From Alphaproteobacteria bacterium (GTDB taxonomy: Bacteria > Pseudomonadota > Alphaproteobacteria > Rickettsiales > UBA1997), in assembly GCA_016869775.1 (NCBI GenBank), contig VGDJ01000027.1:1-12644 (forward strand): a stretch of 12,644 bases of DNA. The letters run 5' to 3'. How positions within the stretch are numbered: position 1 is the first letter of the stretch; each line of letters opens with the position of its first letter. Below are positions 1-7,985 of the stretch, piece by piece. The position numbers and the translations under genes were made by a program. The notes under the pieces are model-generated. The model was not told where the DNA came from and made no database searches. It saw only the letters and a program-made list of their open reading frames with translations.

Positions 1-230
1 TGGAGATATGTATAAGTGATGTGAAGGCAATAATACCGCTAAAAACCGTCATATTGCAAAAAAAAATTAATCAAATTGAATCAGAAAATGGTGCAAAAAT
101 TTTTCTGGTTATCGATGAAGACATCAAAACCACAAAAATTGAACTTTATGGCAAATATAAACTTCAACAACTTGATATTTTCCGCTTAAAAAACCTTCAT
201 CCCAAAATATTAGTAAGAAATGTTTTTTAG
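1..230 (+). CDS. C-terminal fragment, probable DNA polymerase III alpha subunit tail
   Basis: The frame is open from the left edge (first whole codon at 3) to a TAG at 228-230, so this is the 3' end of a gene starting outside the window. A GTG at 21 could be read as a start, but the frame continues upstream of it. About 75 residues are visible. The pattern resembles the extreme C-terminus of alphaproteobacterial DnaE: a short amphipathic helix, then the strand pair 'GAKIFLVID' and 'TKIELYGKYKL', then a helix ending in 'LKNLHPKI'. In DnaE this last region follows the OB and tau-binding parts. The match is by remembered family pattern, not alignment, so another protein with an alpha/beta C-terminal domain remains possible. 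It converges on ychF with only 15 bases between stop codons. Confidence 0.5.
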   Translation, partial: EICISDVKAIIPLKTVILQKKINQIESENGAKIFLVIDEDIKTTKIELYGKYKLQQLDIFRLKNLHPKILVRNVF

Positions 231-245
231 AGTGTTTTTTAGATT

Positions 246-1343
246 TTAGTTATTAAACATAAAGTGAAAAACATCGCCATCCTGAACAATATAATCTTTA
301 CCCTCATCTCTTAGTTTGCCGTTATTTCTAGCGCCCTCTTCGCCGTTAAATTTAATATAATCTTGATATGAAATTGTACGTGCACGAATAAATCCCTTTT
401 CAAAATCAGTATGAATAACACCTGCTCCCTTTGGCGCAGTAGAGCCTTTTTTAACGGTCCAAGCATGGCATTCTTTGGGGCCTACCGTAAAAAAAGAAAT
501 CAAATTTAACAAAGAAAATGCTGAGCGAATAATTTGAGAAAGCCCCGTTTCATCAAGACCAATTGTTGATAAATACTCGTTTTTCTCTTCTAATGTTTCA
601 AGTGATGCAACCTCAGCCTCAACTTGAGCACATATTTTGACAGAATTAAAATTATTTTTTGCACAAAAATCTTCAACTAACTTAGAATATTTATTACCTG
701 AAATTTCATTTTCTTTTAAATTACATACAAATAATTGGGGTTTAGAAGTAATAATTTGAAGGTTTTTGATTATTTTTTCTTCTTCAATATTTTTTATTTC
801 CACAACTCGCGCTGGCTGACCATCTTTAAGAACCTCTATAACCCTTTTTATAGTTTCAATTATTTGTAGGGCATCTTTTTCATTTTTTAATTTTTTTTCT
901 AAATTTGGTAAGCGCTTTTCAAGGCTTTCTAAATCAGCTAAAATAAGCTCAAGTTGAATTAACTCAATATCTCGAATTGGATCGACTGAATTTTCGACAT
1001 GCGTAATGTTATCATCTTCAAAACATCTTACTACATTAATTATGGCGTCAACTTCACGAATATGGGATAAAAATTGATTACCCAAACCCTCACCTTTACT
1101 GGCCCCTCGAACCAATCCTGCAATATCAACAAATTCAATTTGATTTGGAATAATTTGAGCTGAGGCTGCAATTTTAGCAAGATTTTCAAGCCTTACATCA
1201 GGTACATTAACCTTGCCAACATTTGGCTCAATTGTGCAAAACGGGTAATTAGCTGCTTGAGCGCTAGCAGTTTGAGTTAGAGCATTGAATAAAGTAGATT
1301 TTCCAACATTTGGTAAACCAACAATTCCACATTTTAAAGTCAT
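246..1343 (-). CDS. ychF: YchF/OLA1-family ribosome-associated ATPase/GTPase
   Basis: This is a complete 365-residue member of the YchF (Obg-like ATPase) family, a cytosolic P-loop NTPase that binds ribosomes and is linked to translation and stress responses. The family's usual length is about 363. Visible motifs are the G1 loop GLPNVGKS at 9-16, the switch I region YPFCTIEPN at 33-41, G3 DIAG at 73-76, and the atypical G4 NLKE at 208-211. The N-x-x-E form in place of NKxD explains the ATP preference known for YchF. A coiled-coil insertion spans about 130-195. The C-terminal TGS domain covers about 284-364 and contains GARNNGKLRDEGKDY, a strongly conserved family ending. The gene is transcribed away from mltA across an 83-base spacer. 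No Shine-Dalgarno sequence precedes the ATG. Nothing appears degraded. Confidence 0.96.
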   Translation of the reverse strand: MTLKCGIVGLPNVGKSTLFNALTQTASAQAANYPFCTIEPNVGKVNVPDVRLENLAKIAASAQIIPNQIEFVDIAGLVRGASKGEGLGNQFLSHIREVDAIINVVRCFEDDNITHVENSVDPIRDIELIQLELILADLESLEKRLPNLEKKLKNEKDALQIIETIKRVIEVLKDGQPARVVEIKNIEEEKIIKNLQIITSKPQLFVCNLKENEISGNKYSKLVEDFCAKNNFNSVKICAQVEAEVASLETLEEKNEYLSTIGLDETGLSQIIRSAFSLLNLISFFTVGPKECHAWTVKKGSTAPKGAGVIHTDFEKGFIRARTISYQDYIKFNGEEGARNNGKLRDEGKDYIVQDGDVFHFMFNN

Positions 1344-1426
1344 AATTTAATGAGTTAATTTTTCTTTTGAGTTTAAAATATTCTAAATTAAAAAGTTAAG
1401 TTATTTTCCAACACTTTATTTAAATC

Positions 1427-2545
1427 ATGATTAGAATTTTTTTAATTATAGGCTTGTTAATTGCTTTGCCAAGCTGTTTGTTTACAAAAAAAATTAGCAT
1501 AAAAACTCCACACAATCTTCGACTAATCGAACAAGATTTCTCTTCTTTAGATGGTTGGTATGAAGATGATCACAAACTTGCCTTACAAACGTTTTTACAT
1601 TCTTGTCGGAAATTCTCGCTAATGGCACAAAATAATCCTTTAAATGGCAAATTATTTGACATAACTCCCAATGATTTTCGTGATGTTTGCGAGATTGGCG
1701 AAGTAGTTAAAAATATGAGCGCAAAGCAAACCAAAAATTTCTTTGAAAATTGGTTTAAGTTATTTTTGATAGAAAATTTTAAGGGCAACTCAGAAGGAAT
1801 ATTTACAGGCTATTACGAAGCATCTCTTCGCGGAAGTTTTACCAAAACCGAAAAATATAAATATCCAATATATTCTAAACCAAAAGATTCTGACTTTAAT
1901 CCTTATTTATCCAGACATGACATTGAGAATGGAGCCCTTGATGGGCAAAAACTTGAATTAATTTATGTTGACGACAAAGTTGATTTGTTTTTTATGCATA
2001 TTCAAGGCTCGGGGCGAATAACACTTCCAAATGGAAGTGAGATAAGGCTCAGTTACGCTGGAAAAAACTCTTATCCTTTTAATGCAATTTCAAATGAAAT
2101 GTTTAATAGAGGCTTTCTTTCAAAGAACGAATATAATTCTAAAGGTGTACGCAAGTGGCTTAAAAATAACCCAGAAATTGCCGATGAAATTATGAATATA
2201 AATCAATCATTTACTTTTTTTAAAATCAATGAATCTGAATACGTGATTGGGGCACAGGGCGTTCCTCTTACTAAAGAACGCTCTTTAGCAATTGATAACG
2301 AAATAATTCCATTTGGTTCGCCATTATTTTTATCAACCGTAATCAAAAATAATGATTCCAAAGAAAACTTTAACAAACTCATGATCGCTCAAGATACCGG
2401 CTCGGCAATTAAAGGAGTTGTCCGTGGAGATATATTTTTTGGATATGGCGCCGATGCCGAAGATAAAGCCTTTACAATGGCAAATAAGGGTCAATACTAT
2501 ATTTTATTACCAATAAACTTCGTTGATAAGATTTTAGGTAGATAA
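1427..2545 (+). CDS. mltA: Membrane-bound lytic murein transglycosylase A (MltA)
   Basis: The predicted protein is a 372-residue outer-membrane lipoprotein that cleaves the MurNAc-GlcNAc bond of peptidoglycan to form 1,6-anhydro-MurNAc ends. The N-terminus is a lipoprotein signal: a hydrophobic stretch at 3-15 followed by LPSC, with Cys17 as the predicted lipidated residue. The MltA domain is clear from FTGYYEASLRGS and from the FFMHIQGSGRITLPNG block. The C-terminal 3D domain has AQDTGSAIKG, RGDIFFG and GADAEDKA. Asp323 and Asp335 are the conserved acids of this domain, which carries the catalytic Asp of E. coli MltA. Length is near the E. coli protein (365). The gene stands alone on the plus strand, convergent with the glutamine-synthetase-like gene. 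A perfect 8-base-pair hairpin overlaps its stop codon. LspA, needed to mature it, is encoded 6 kb away. Confidence 0.94.
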   Translation: MIRIFLIIGLLIALPSCLFTKKISIKTPHNLRLIEQDFSSLDGWYEDDHKLALQTFLHSCRKFSLMAQNNPLNGKLFDITPNDFRDVCEIGEVVKNMSAKQTKNFFENWFKLFLIENFKGNSEGIFTGYYEASLRGSFTKTEKYKYPIYSKPKDSDFNPYLSRHDIENGALDGQKLELIYVDDKVDLFFMHIQGSGRITLPNGSEIRLSYAGKNSYPFNAISNEMFNRGFLSKNEYNSKGVRKWLKNNPEIADEIMNINQSFTFFKINESEYVIGAQGVPLTKERSLAIDNEIIPFGSPLFLSTVIKNNDSKENFNKLMIAQDTGSAIKGVVRGDIFFGYGADAEDKAFTMANKGQYYILLPINFVDKILGR

Positions 2546-2562
2546 TAAGTTTTGCTTATTAT
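2542..2562. terminator. Hairpin between convergent genes, possible terminator
   Basis: ATAATAAG (2542-2549) pairs perfectly with CTTATTAT (2555-2562) around a 5-base loop, and includes the mltA stop codon. It lies in the 26-base gap between the convergent mltA and GS-like genes, where a bidirectional terminator would be expected. No U-tract follows on either strand (an A-run follows on the plus strand), and the stem is almost all A-T, so it is not a classical intrinsic terminator. Confidence 0.35.
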
Positions 2563-2571
2563 AAAAAATTA

Positions 2572-3468
2572 CTAAACTTTTATGAATTCCTCAAATTTTC
2601 TTAAAATATAATTATTTTTGTCAAAAAATATTTCTATAGCCTCTTGATGATCAGATAATATTTTGGGCAAACTATAAATTTCATCAAAAGCGTTACCGTA
2701 TATGGCTTGATAAGAAGATTTATGATTTTCTAAACCGTATTCCAAGGCCAAAATTATAGCACCAAGCCCAAGCCAAGCATCACAACTAGCTGATGGAACT
2801 CTATATTCAAGCCTTTTACTCTTAGATTCAACATGAGAATTGCAAATTCTGATTGCACAACTTCTATTATCATTACCTAAACTCAAATTAACTGGGGCAA
2901 CATATTTATGATTTTTAAATAAATTTTTATTATTATTTAAATCAAATCTTTGATAATCATTAACGTTAGGTGAAATCAAAAGAAGCATCGAGTTAGTTAG
3001 ATCCAAAAGTCCAGTTGCACAATAATTTATAAGGGAGCTGTTTTCATAAAAAATATTTGTGCCCGCATCGTTATGTAATGATATATTAAATTGCAAAGAG
3101 CTTCCACAATCATCTTCAAATGGTTTACCGTCAAAACAAGCTAGAAAATTCATTTGCTTTGCAAGATTAGCAATTTTTTGCTTTGAATTTTCCACCTCAC
3201 TTGCCAAAAATATTAAATCGTTGGTGAAATTTAGTACCACCTCAATTTGACCATCACCCTGCTCTCTCTTTCCACCAACTAAATTACAAAATATATCAAT
3301 TTCGTTAAAATTATTTAGGGCTTTATTGTTTTTATCTAACAAAAAAAGCTCTAGTTCACAGCCAATTCTTAACTGACTAAAACTAGAGTTTTTACAAATT
3401 TTTTTATAGAAAAGTTCAATTGATTTTTCTAAAATTTTTATTTTATTGGAATAAAAATTTTTTAACAT
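2572..3468 (-). CDS. Shortened glutamine-synthetase-fold ligase lacking the N-terminal domain and ammonium site
   Basis: This 298-residue protein carries the catalytic domain pattern of glutamine synthetase but not its roughly 100-residue N-terminal beta-grasp domain; GS-I proteins are usually about 470 residues. Conserved blocks in order are ELELFLLD (E38, E40), REQGDGQIEV (E69, E76), GSSLQFNISL (122-131), NDYQRF (R174), APVNLSLGNDNRSCAIRI (191-208, with R202 and R207) and RLEYRVP (E221, R223). By remembered E. coli numbering these keep the metal ligands E129, E131, E212, E220 and E357 and the substrate or phosphate-binding arginines. The metal ligand H269 is replaced by Gln126, the neighbouring His by Asn128, and flap Glu327 by Val190. 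Asp50, from the missing domain, is absent. It may be a gamma-glutamyl ligase for another amine, a regulator, or a decaying enzyme. Its ATG follows the trxA stop codon directly, so the two are probably co-translated. Confidence 0.72.
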   Translation of the reverse strand: MLKNFYSNKIKILEKSIELFYKKICKNSSFSQLRIGCELELFLLDKNNKALNNFNEIDIFCNLVGGKREQGDGQIEVVLNFTNDLIFLASEVENSKQKIANLAKQMNFLACFDGKPFEDDCGSSLQFNISLHNDAGTNIFYENSSLINYCATGLLDLTNSMLLLISPNVNDYQRFDLNNNKNLFKNHKYVAPVNLSLGNDNRSCAIRICNSHVESKSKRLEYRVPSASCDAWLGLGAIILALEYGLENHKSSYQAIYGNAFDEIYSLPKILSDHQEAIEIFFDKNNYILRKFEEFIKV

Positions 3469-3786
3469 TTAAATATGTTTATTAATCCACTCAACTATAA
3501 CAGCTTTAGGAGAAGCTCCAACTTTTGAATCAATCAGTTTTCCACCCTTAAATATCATCAAAGAAGGAATTCCTCTAACACCATATTTAGATGGAACTTC
3601 CGGATTTTCATCAACATTACATTTAAAAACTTCAATCTTACCAACATAATCTTTGGATATTTCATCAATTGTAGGGGAAAGTTGACGACATGGACCGCAC
3701 CAAGGAGCCCAAAAATCAACCAAAACTAGAGTTTGAGAATCAAGGACATCTGAAGAAAATTTTGCGTCAGTAGTTTCTTTGGTCAT
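3469..3786 (-). CDS. trxA: Thioredoxin
   Basis: This is a cytosolic thiol-disulfide oxidoreductase of 105 residues, the usual length of TrxA. The active site is WCGPC with Cys30 and Cys33, inside VDFWAPWCGPCRQLSP. The structural Asp24 and the cis-proline motif GIPSLMIF are present, followed by the C-terminal KGGKLID strand and a final helix. The frame remains open upstream to an ATG at 3840, but that would add 18 residues with no family counterpart. I therefore choose the ATG at 3786, which starts MTKETTDAKF like other thioredoxins. It lies 73 bases downstream of lptD and abuts the GS-like gene with no gap. A TATACT box about 40 bases upstream suggests it may have its own promoter in addition to operon read-through. 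Confidence 0.95.
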   Translation of the reverse strand: MTKETTDAKFSSDVLDSQTLVLVDFWAPWCGPCRQLSPTIDEISKDYVGKIEVFKCNVDENPEVPSKYGVRGIPSLMIFKGGKLIDSKVGASPKAVIVEWINKHI

Positions 3787-3825
3787 ATATAGAAAATTAA
3801 AAGTTAATAAAATAAATCTAGATTC

Positions 3826-3831
3826 AGTATA
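3826..3831 (-). promoter_or_regulatory. Candidate -10 box upstream of trxA
   Basis: TATACT on the minus strand differs from the sigma-70 consensus at one position and lies about 40 bases before the chosen trxA start, in the only sizeable gap (73 bases) in the lower part of the operon. No good -35 box is seen at standard spacing, and AT-rich spacers produce such matches by chance. Confidence 0.25.
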
Positions 3832-3859
3832 AAACCCCAAATAAAATCTTAAACAAAAA

Positions 3860-6028
3860 TTACAAATTTTTAATGGTAAAGTTTAAATTAAATGTTTTTT
3901 GAGGTTTCGTTAAATTGCTTGGATTTTGTTCGATAACTGAAAATCCAAAATCACTGCAACAACCATTTCTTATGAGCTCAACACCTCTTTGAATAAATCT
4001 GGATCTGACAAAATCTCTTGTCACGAAGACTTTAAAATTCCATTTATTTGGCAAACTAAAAGATGATTTAAAAGTCGCTTGTTCTCTTTTAGTATCATTA
4101 AAAATATTTCTTCTTATCAACAAATAATCTACTCCTAATTCAAATTTTTTATAATTAATTGTGCTATATACTTGATTAACATCATTACGAAAATTCGATT
4201 GATCCAATTGAAATGAATAAGATATTGAAAAATATTTTTTTCCTTTAAATGAGGCAATTCCGACAATATTTGACCTATTATTGTTAGCGAAACCTCGAAT
4301 TTTCACATCTTGCTCATCTTTTTTTAAGATTATGGCTTGTCCAGCAGTAATATTAAATTCTCCAAGATCATTAAAAAGAGATGTTTTAAGTCCATAACTA
4401 ACTCTTTTTCCAGCTTCATTTCGATCAAATCCAGATATCCTGTCATTAGCAAATAAGTTGCTAAATGTTAACTCCGAATTAGTTGAATCTTCCAGCGGAA
4501 TAATAGAATTACGAGATTTATATTGACTCATAACAAAATTTGCCATTGGCTCAATTGTAATTGTCTTCAATGAAGATTTATTTCTAATCGGCAACCTCCA
4601 ATTAAAGGCAATCTCGGATTTTAAATCTGATTGCGAAGATTTATAAATTCTGATATTATCTTGAGCCCTTATATCTTTATCATTAAGGGCGTACAAATCA
4701 GCTTGAAGTTTTGATGATAATTCAAATAAGTTTCCTTTAATATTGAACGGAATTTTAAACTGCGGAATGAGGCTTCCTCGGTTATATTGAAGACCCTCTT
4801 TTCGATGAATTGATGTAAAATTAGTTTTAAGGATTAACTTTTCTTTAAAAAAAAGTGGCTCTGTTTCGTGATAAGTATTAAAAGTTGGCAATATCAATGG
4901 TGAATTATTTTCTAAGGCCTCATTTTCAAGCTCTTGGAATCTAATTGATTTAATTCCAACATAATTACGTTTATAAATGTAATCGAAATTTACTTTACTT
5001 ACACTGTAAGCCAAGTAATCAAAACTGTAGTCTCGCAGATATGTTCTATCGGAAAGAGTTTTAAGTTCATAATCTAATCCAAAATTATTATCAAAATTAA
5101 ATTTACCCTCCCCCGAAGCCAACCAACGAAGATTTTTATTACTTCTTTTAATAATTGTTTTATCAATGTTGTTATTCCGAACCTTGTTATTGGCTAATTC
5201 AAGATTAAGGTTGTATTTTCCATATTTGGCGAACTGACGCCATTCGTTATTAACAATCAACTGTTTTGAACTTAAATAATAAATAGGTGAAATGGTTAGA
5301 TCAGTGCTTTTATTTATATCTATAAAATATGGGGTTTTAATACCAAGACCAAAATTCGAGGTTTTAGCGTATGAGGGTTGTAAAAAACCGCTTTGTCTTC
5401 CTTTTGATGGTAAGGCAAATCTTAAATATGGAATATAAAAAACAGGAACTTTGTAAAATTTAATTACTGAGTTTTTACTGATAAAATTGTTGCTATCTTT
5501 ATCTATCGTGGTTGATGAAGATTTAATTGTAATAAAGTCAAAAATGTTTCCAGCCCTGGAATTATTTTTAGCAATTTCTTCATTTGGGCATATTGAAAAT
5601 ATTGGTCTATCTAGATTTGTTTTTTGGGGCGATAGACGCAAAATTTTTTTAGAAAATAAATACGAACCGTCGCTAAAAAAAATTCTAGCATTGTAAAAAT
5701 TTCCCGAGGAAAAATCATCTTTTATATCAAAATTTGGGGCCAATAAATTACCTATTTCAAGGTTTTTAGCTATAACATTGCCGTCTCCAGAAATAACTTT
5801 GGTATTTTTATTATAAACAATTTTATCAGCAAAAATAATGCTCGATTCTTTTGAAATTTCAACACTACCAAAAGCTTGAATTTCTTGATTAATTTTATCA
5901 CCTGAAATTATATCGGCTTTTAAAATAGCGGGGAGTTGGGTTTTAGGAATTTTTACATTATTGATTAATGCCCACGATTTTGATATTTGTATAAAAAACA
6001 ATAAAAAAACCGTTAAAAAAAAGTTCAT
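3860..6028 (-). CDS. lptD: LPS-assembly outer-membrane protein LptD
   Basis: This 722-residue outer-membrane beta-barrel inserts lipopolysaccharide into the outer leaflet, normally with LptE as a plug. Residues 1-20 form a signal peptide ending in SWA. Residues about 33-130 match the OstA/LptA-like jellyroll domain that receives LPS across the periplasm. The family signature follows: FYKVPVFYIPYLRFALPS at 191-208, RQSGFL at 211-216, and a PYF...DLTISPIYY block. The remainder is a barrel of alternating strands. E. coli LptD (784 residues) has four cysteines forming two interdomain disulfides. Here I find Cys147 and the C-terminal pair Cys690-Cys691, so one interdomain bond could still form. 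The ATG overlaps the secD stop codon by one base (TAATG), which suggests translational coupling. lptE was not seen in the window. Confidence 0.94.
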   Translation of the reverse strand: MNFFLTVFLLFFIQISKSWALINNVKIPKTQLPAILKADIISGDKINQEIQAFGSVEISKESSIIFADKIVYNKNTKVISGDGNVIAKNLEIGNLLAPNFDIKDDFSSGNFYNARIFFSDGSYLFSKKILRLSPQKTNLDRPIFSICPNEEIAKNNSRAGNIFDFITIKSSSTTIDKDSNNFISKNSVIKFYKVPVFYIPYLRFALPSKGRQSGFLQPSYAKTSNFGLGIKTPYFIDINKSTDLTISPIYYLSSKQLIVNNEWRQFAKYGKYNLNLELANNKVRNNNIDKTIIKRSNKNLRWLASGEGKFNFDNNFGLDYELKTLSDRTYLRDYSFDYLAYSVSKVNFDYIYKRNYVGIKSIRFQELENEALENNSPLILPTFNTYHETEPLFFKEKLILKTNFTSIHRKEGLQYNRGSLIPQFKIPFNIKGNLFELSSKLQADLYALNDKDIRAQDNIRIYKSSQSDLKSEIAFNWRLPIRNKSSLKTITIEPMANFVMSQYKSRNSIIPLEDSTNSELTFSNLFANDRISGFDRNEAGKRVSYGLKTSLFNDLGEFNITAGQAIILKKDEQDVKIRGFANNNRSNIVGIASFKGKKYFSISYSFQLDQSNFRNDVNQVYSTINYKKFELGVDYLLIRRNIFNDTKREQATFKSSFSLPNKWNFKVFVTRDFVRSRFIQRGVELIRNGCCSDFGFSVIEQNPSNLTKPQKTFNLNFTIKNL

Positions 6029-7572
6029 TATGTTAGTGAAAGTTTTTTGGGGCGAGCTCTTTTAAGCCATAACGAAATTAGCATTCTAGTAAGTAAAATT
6101 GCCGTAAACATTGAAGATACAATACCAATTGAGAGAGTTACCGCAAAACCTTTAATTGAGCCATTGCCAAAAACATACAAAAAAAATGCCACAATAAGAG
6201 TTGTTATATTTGAATCTAAAATAGTTCTGTAAGCTTGACCAAAACCTTGCTCGATCGCCGATAGAACCGATTTATTATTTTTAAGCTCCTCTTTAATTCT
6301 TTCAAAAATTAAAACATTTGCATCGACTGACATACCCATGGTTAATACAATTCCAGCAATACCCGGAAGGGTCAAAGTGGCAGATAAAAGTGATAATAAT
6401 GAAATTATAATTGAAATATTAACCACAAGAGCAATGTTAGCCACTAATCCAAAAAAACCGTAAAATAATATCATAAAAAACGCCACCAAAACAAGACTAG
6501 CAAGCGATGCTATTTTTCCACTTGCAATTGAATCTGACCCAAGTGATGGACCAACACTTCTCTCCTCAATAACTTGCAATGGAGCCGGAAGAGCGCCCGC
6601 TCTTAAAAGAAGAGCTAGTTGGCTGGCTTCGGCAACGGTAAAACTTCCAGTTATTACTCCGCTGCCTTGGTTTATGACCGTGTTAATCATTGGCGCAGTG
6701 ATTACTTTACCGTCTAGCACAATTGCAAATATTTTACCAATATTGTTTTGTGTAATTTCTGCAAATTTTCTGGAACCCAAAGCGTTAAATCTGAATGCTA
6801 CGGCTGGCTTACCCTCGTGATAAGTAGCGCTAGCATCTAGTAATAAATCACCACTTAAAACAACATCTTTATTAAGAAAATATTGGTTACCAAAAGCATC
6901 AAATAATTCTATTGTATTAATCACAGAAATTTCTTGATCAGAGTTTTTTGCCGGTAAATGAAAAGTCATTTTAGCGGTTTTGCCCAAGGAATTTTTTAAT
7001 TCTTGGGAATTTTGAACACCAGGAACTTGTAGTAAAATTCTTTTGTCGCCCTGTGATACAATAGTTGGTTCTTTAGTACCATTTTCATCAACTCTACGAC
7101 GAATTATTTCAATTGATTGATTGATTAGATTTTTTTTCATCTTTTCAACTTCATAATCAGAGAAAAAAACCTTAAACTGACCTGATTCTTCAGTTATTTC
7201 AAGCTGTTTAGATATTTTTTTAACTAACTTTTTGGCAAGAGTTTTTTCTTCTTCATTTGCAACAGTAAAAATAATTTTACTATCAACCTTTTCTACCAAC
7301 GTTCTAATCGAATCTTCATAAAAAATATTTTTAATTTCATCCTTAAGAATTAAGAGTTGTTCTTCCAAATAACTATTAACATCGATTTCGAGAAGAAGTT
7401 GCGACCCTCCATGCAAATCAAGGCCAAGATTTACTTTATTTGAGGGCAATAATTTAATAATTTTTTCATTATTAAAACTGCTATTCAAAAAAATTGTTGG
7501 CAAAGCAAAATATAATGCCAAAAAACATAGAATTGATATAAAGAAAATTTTGGTTTTGGAGAAAACTAGCAT
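6028..7572 (-). CDS. secD: Protein translocase subunit SecD
   Basis: SecD is an inner-membrane accessory subunit of the Sec translocon that uses proton motive force to complete export on the periplasmic side. This copy has 514 residues, within the shorter range common outside gammaproteobacteria (E. coli SecD is 615). The first membrane segment is at about 8-27. GLDLHGGSQLLLEID (50-64) is the conserved start of the periplasmic P1 domain. RRRVDENGTKEP and RILLQVPG follow, then the SecD signature VLDGKVITAPMI. Five more membrane segments fill about 350-500, with GMSVDANVLIFERIKEE (Asp417) and RTILDSNITT (449-458, with Asp453), the charged motifs of the proton path. It lies 18 bases after yajC, the classical order. 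secF, which normally follows, is replaced by lptD. No Shine-Dalgarno sequence precedes the ATG. Confidence 0.97.
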   Translation of the reverse strand: MLVFSKTKIFFISILCFLALYFALPTIFLNSSFNNEKIIKLLPSNKVNLGLDLHGGSQLLLEIDVNSYLEEQLLILKDEIKNIFYEDSIRTLVEKVDSKIIFTVANEEEKTLAKKLVKKISKQLEITEESGQFKVFFSDYEVEKMKKNLINQSIEIIRRRVDENGTKEPTIVSQGDKRILLQVPGVQNSQELKNSLGKTAKMTFHLPAKNSDQEISVINTIELFDAFGNQYFLNKDVVLSGDLLLDASATYHEGKPAVAFRFNALGSRKFAEITQNNIGKIFAIVLDGKVITAPMINTVINQGSGVITGSFTVAEASQLALLLRAGALPAPLQVIEERSVGPSLGSDSIASGKIASLASLVLVAFFMILFYGFFGLVANIALVVNISIIISLLSLLSATLTLPGIAGIVLTMGMSVDANVLIFERIKEELKNNKSVLSAIEQGFGQAYRTILDSNITTLIVAFFLYVFGNGSIKGFAVTLSIGIVSSMFTAILLTRMLISLWLKRARPKKLSLT

Positions 7573-7590
7573 GAAATAATTGAAAATTAA

Positions 7591-7962
7591 TTAGCGTTTT
7601 TTATCAAATTTTTTAAATGATTTTTTATCTTCTTGGGACTGCTTTTCAACATCGTTTATATGATTTTTTAGTATAGTTAGTACAACATTTTCAGCTACTT
7701 CAACTTCAAGTTGATTTTCTTTTTCATGAATTTTTCGAATTATGCCAACAATTCCACTTGAAGTGATGACTTTATTACCAACTTTTAAGTTTTTTATTAG
7801 GTTTTCATGTTCTTTGATTTTTTTAGTTTGTGGACGAATAATTAAAAAATAAAAAATTACAAAAATTAAAACCAATGGTATCAAACTAGTGGGAGAAAAT
7901 TGAGCTTGCGTGGCATTCTGAGAGTTTTGAGCATGTGTTTCGGCAATAAAAAAGTTATTCAT
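7591..7962 (-). CDS. yajC: Sec translocon accessory protein YajC
   Basis: YajC is a small single-span inner-membrane protein that associates with SecDF and YidC. This one has 123 residues, near the usual 100-115. A short N-terminal segment precedes one membrane helix at about 26-42, followed by the family signature RPQTKKIKEHENLI, which begins at 43. Next comes the compact cytosolic domain LKVGNKVITSSGIVGII, typical of the family. The C-terminus (about 105-123) is a charged Lys/Asp/Glu tail without recognised function. The gene precedes secD by 18 bases, as in most bacteria, and follows the small lipoprotein gene by 23 bases. No Shine-Dalgarno sequence is visible before the ATG, so expression probably depends on translation from neighbouring reading frames or on leaderless-like initiation. 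Confidence 0.96.
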   Translation of the reverse strand: MNNFFIAETHAQNSQNATQAQFSPTSLIPLVLIFVIFYFLIIRPQTKKIKEHENLIKNLKVGNKVITSSGIVGIIRKIHEKENQLEVEVAENVVLTILKNHINDVEKQSQEDKKSFKKFDKKR

Positions 7963-7985
7963 ATATTTTTGAGGTTAAAGTTAAT

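Noticed and set aside
21..230. A complete 69-residue small gene starting with GTG at 21
   Set aside because: The frame is open upstream to the window edge and the sequence resembles a C-terminal domain, so it is better treated as a fragment.
1570..1788. Minus-strand open frame inside mltA
   Set aside because: It is fully antisense to a well-supported gene and its translation shows no recognisable domain.
3787..3840. Longer thioredoxin start at 3840 (18 extra residues)
   Set aside because: The extra residues have no counterpart in thioredoxins, and the ATG at 3786 gives the normal 105-residue length.
6047..6232. Plus-strand open frame antisense to secD
   Set aside because: It is antisense to the conserved SecD membrane domain and has no initiation signal or domain of its own.
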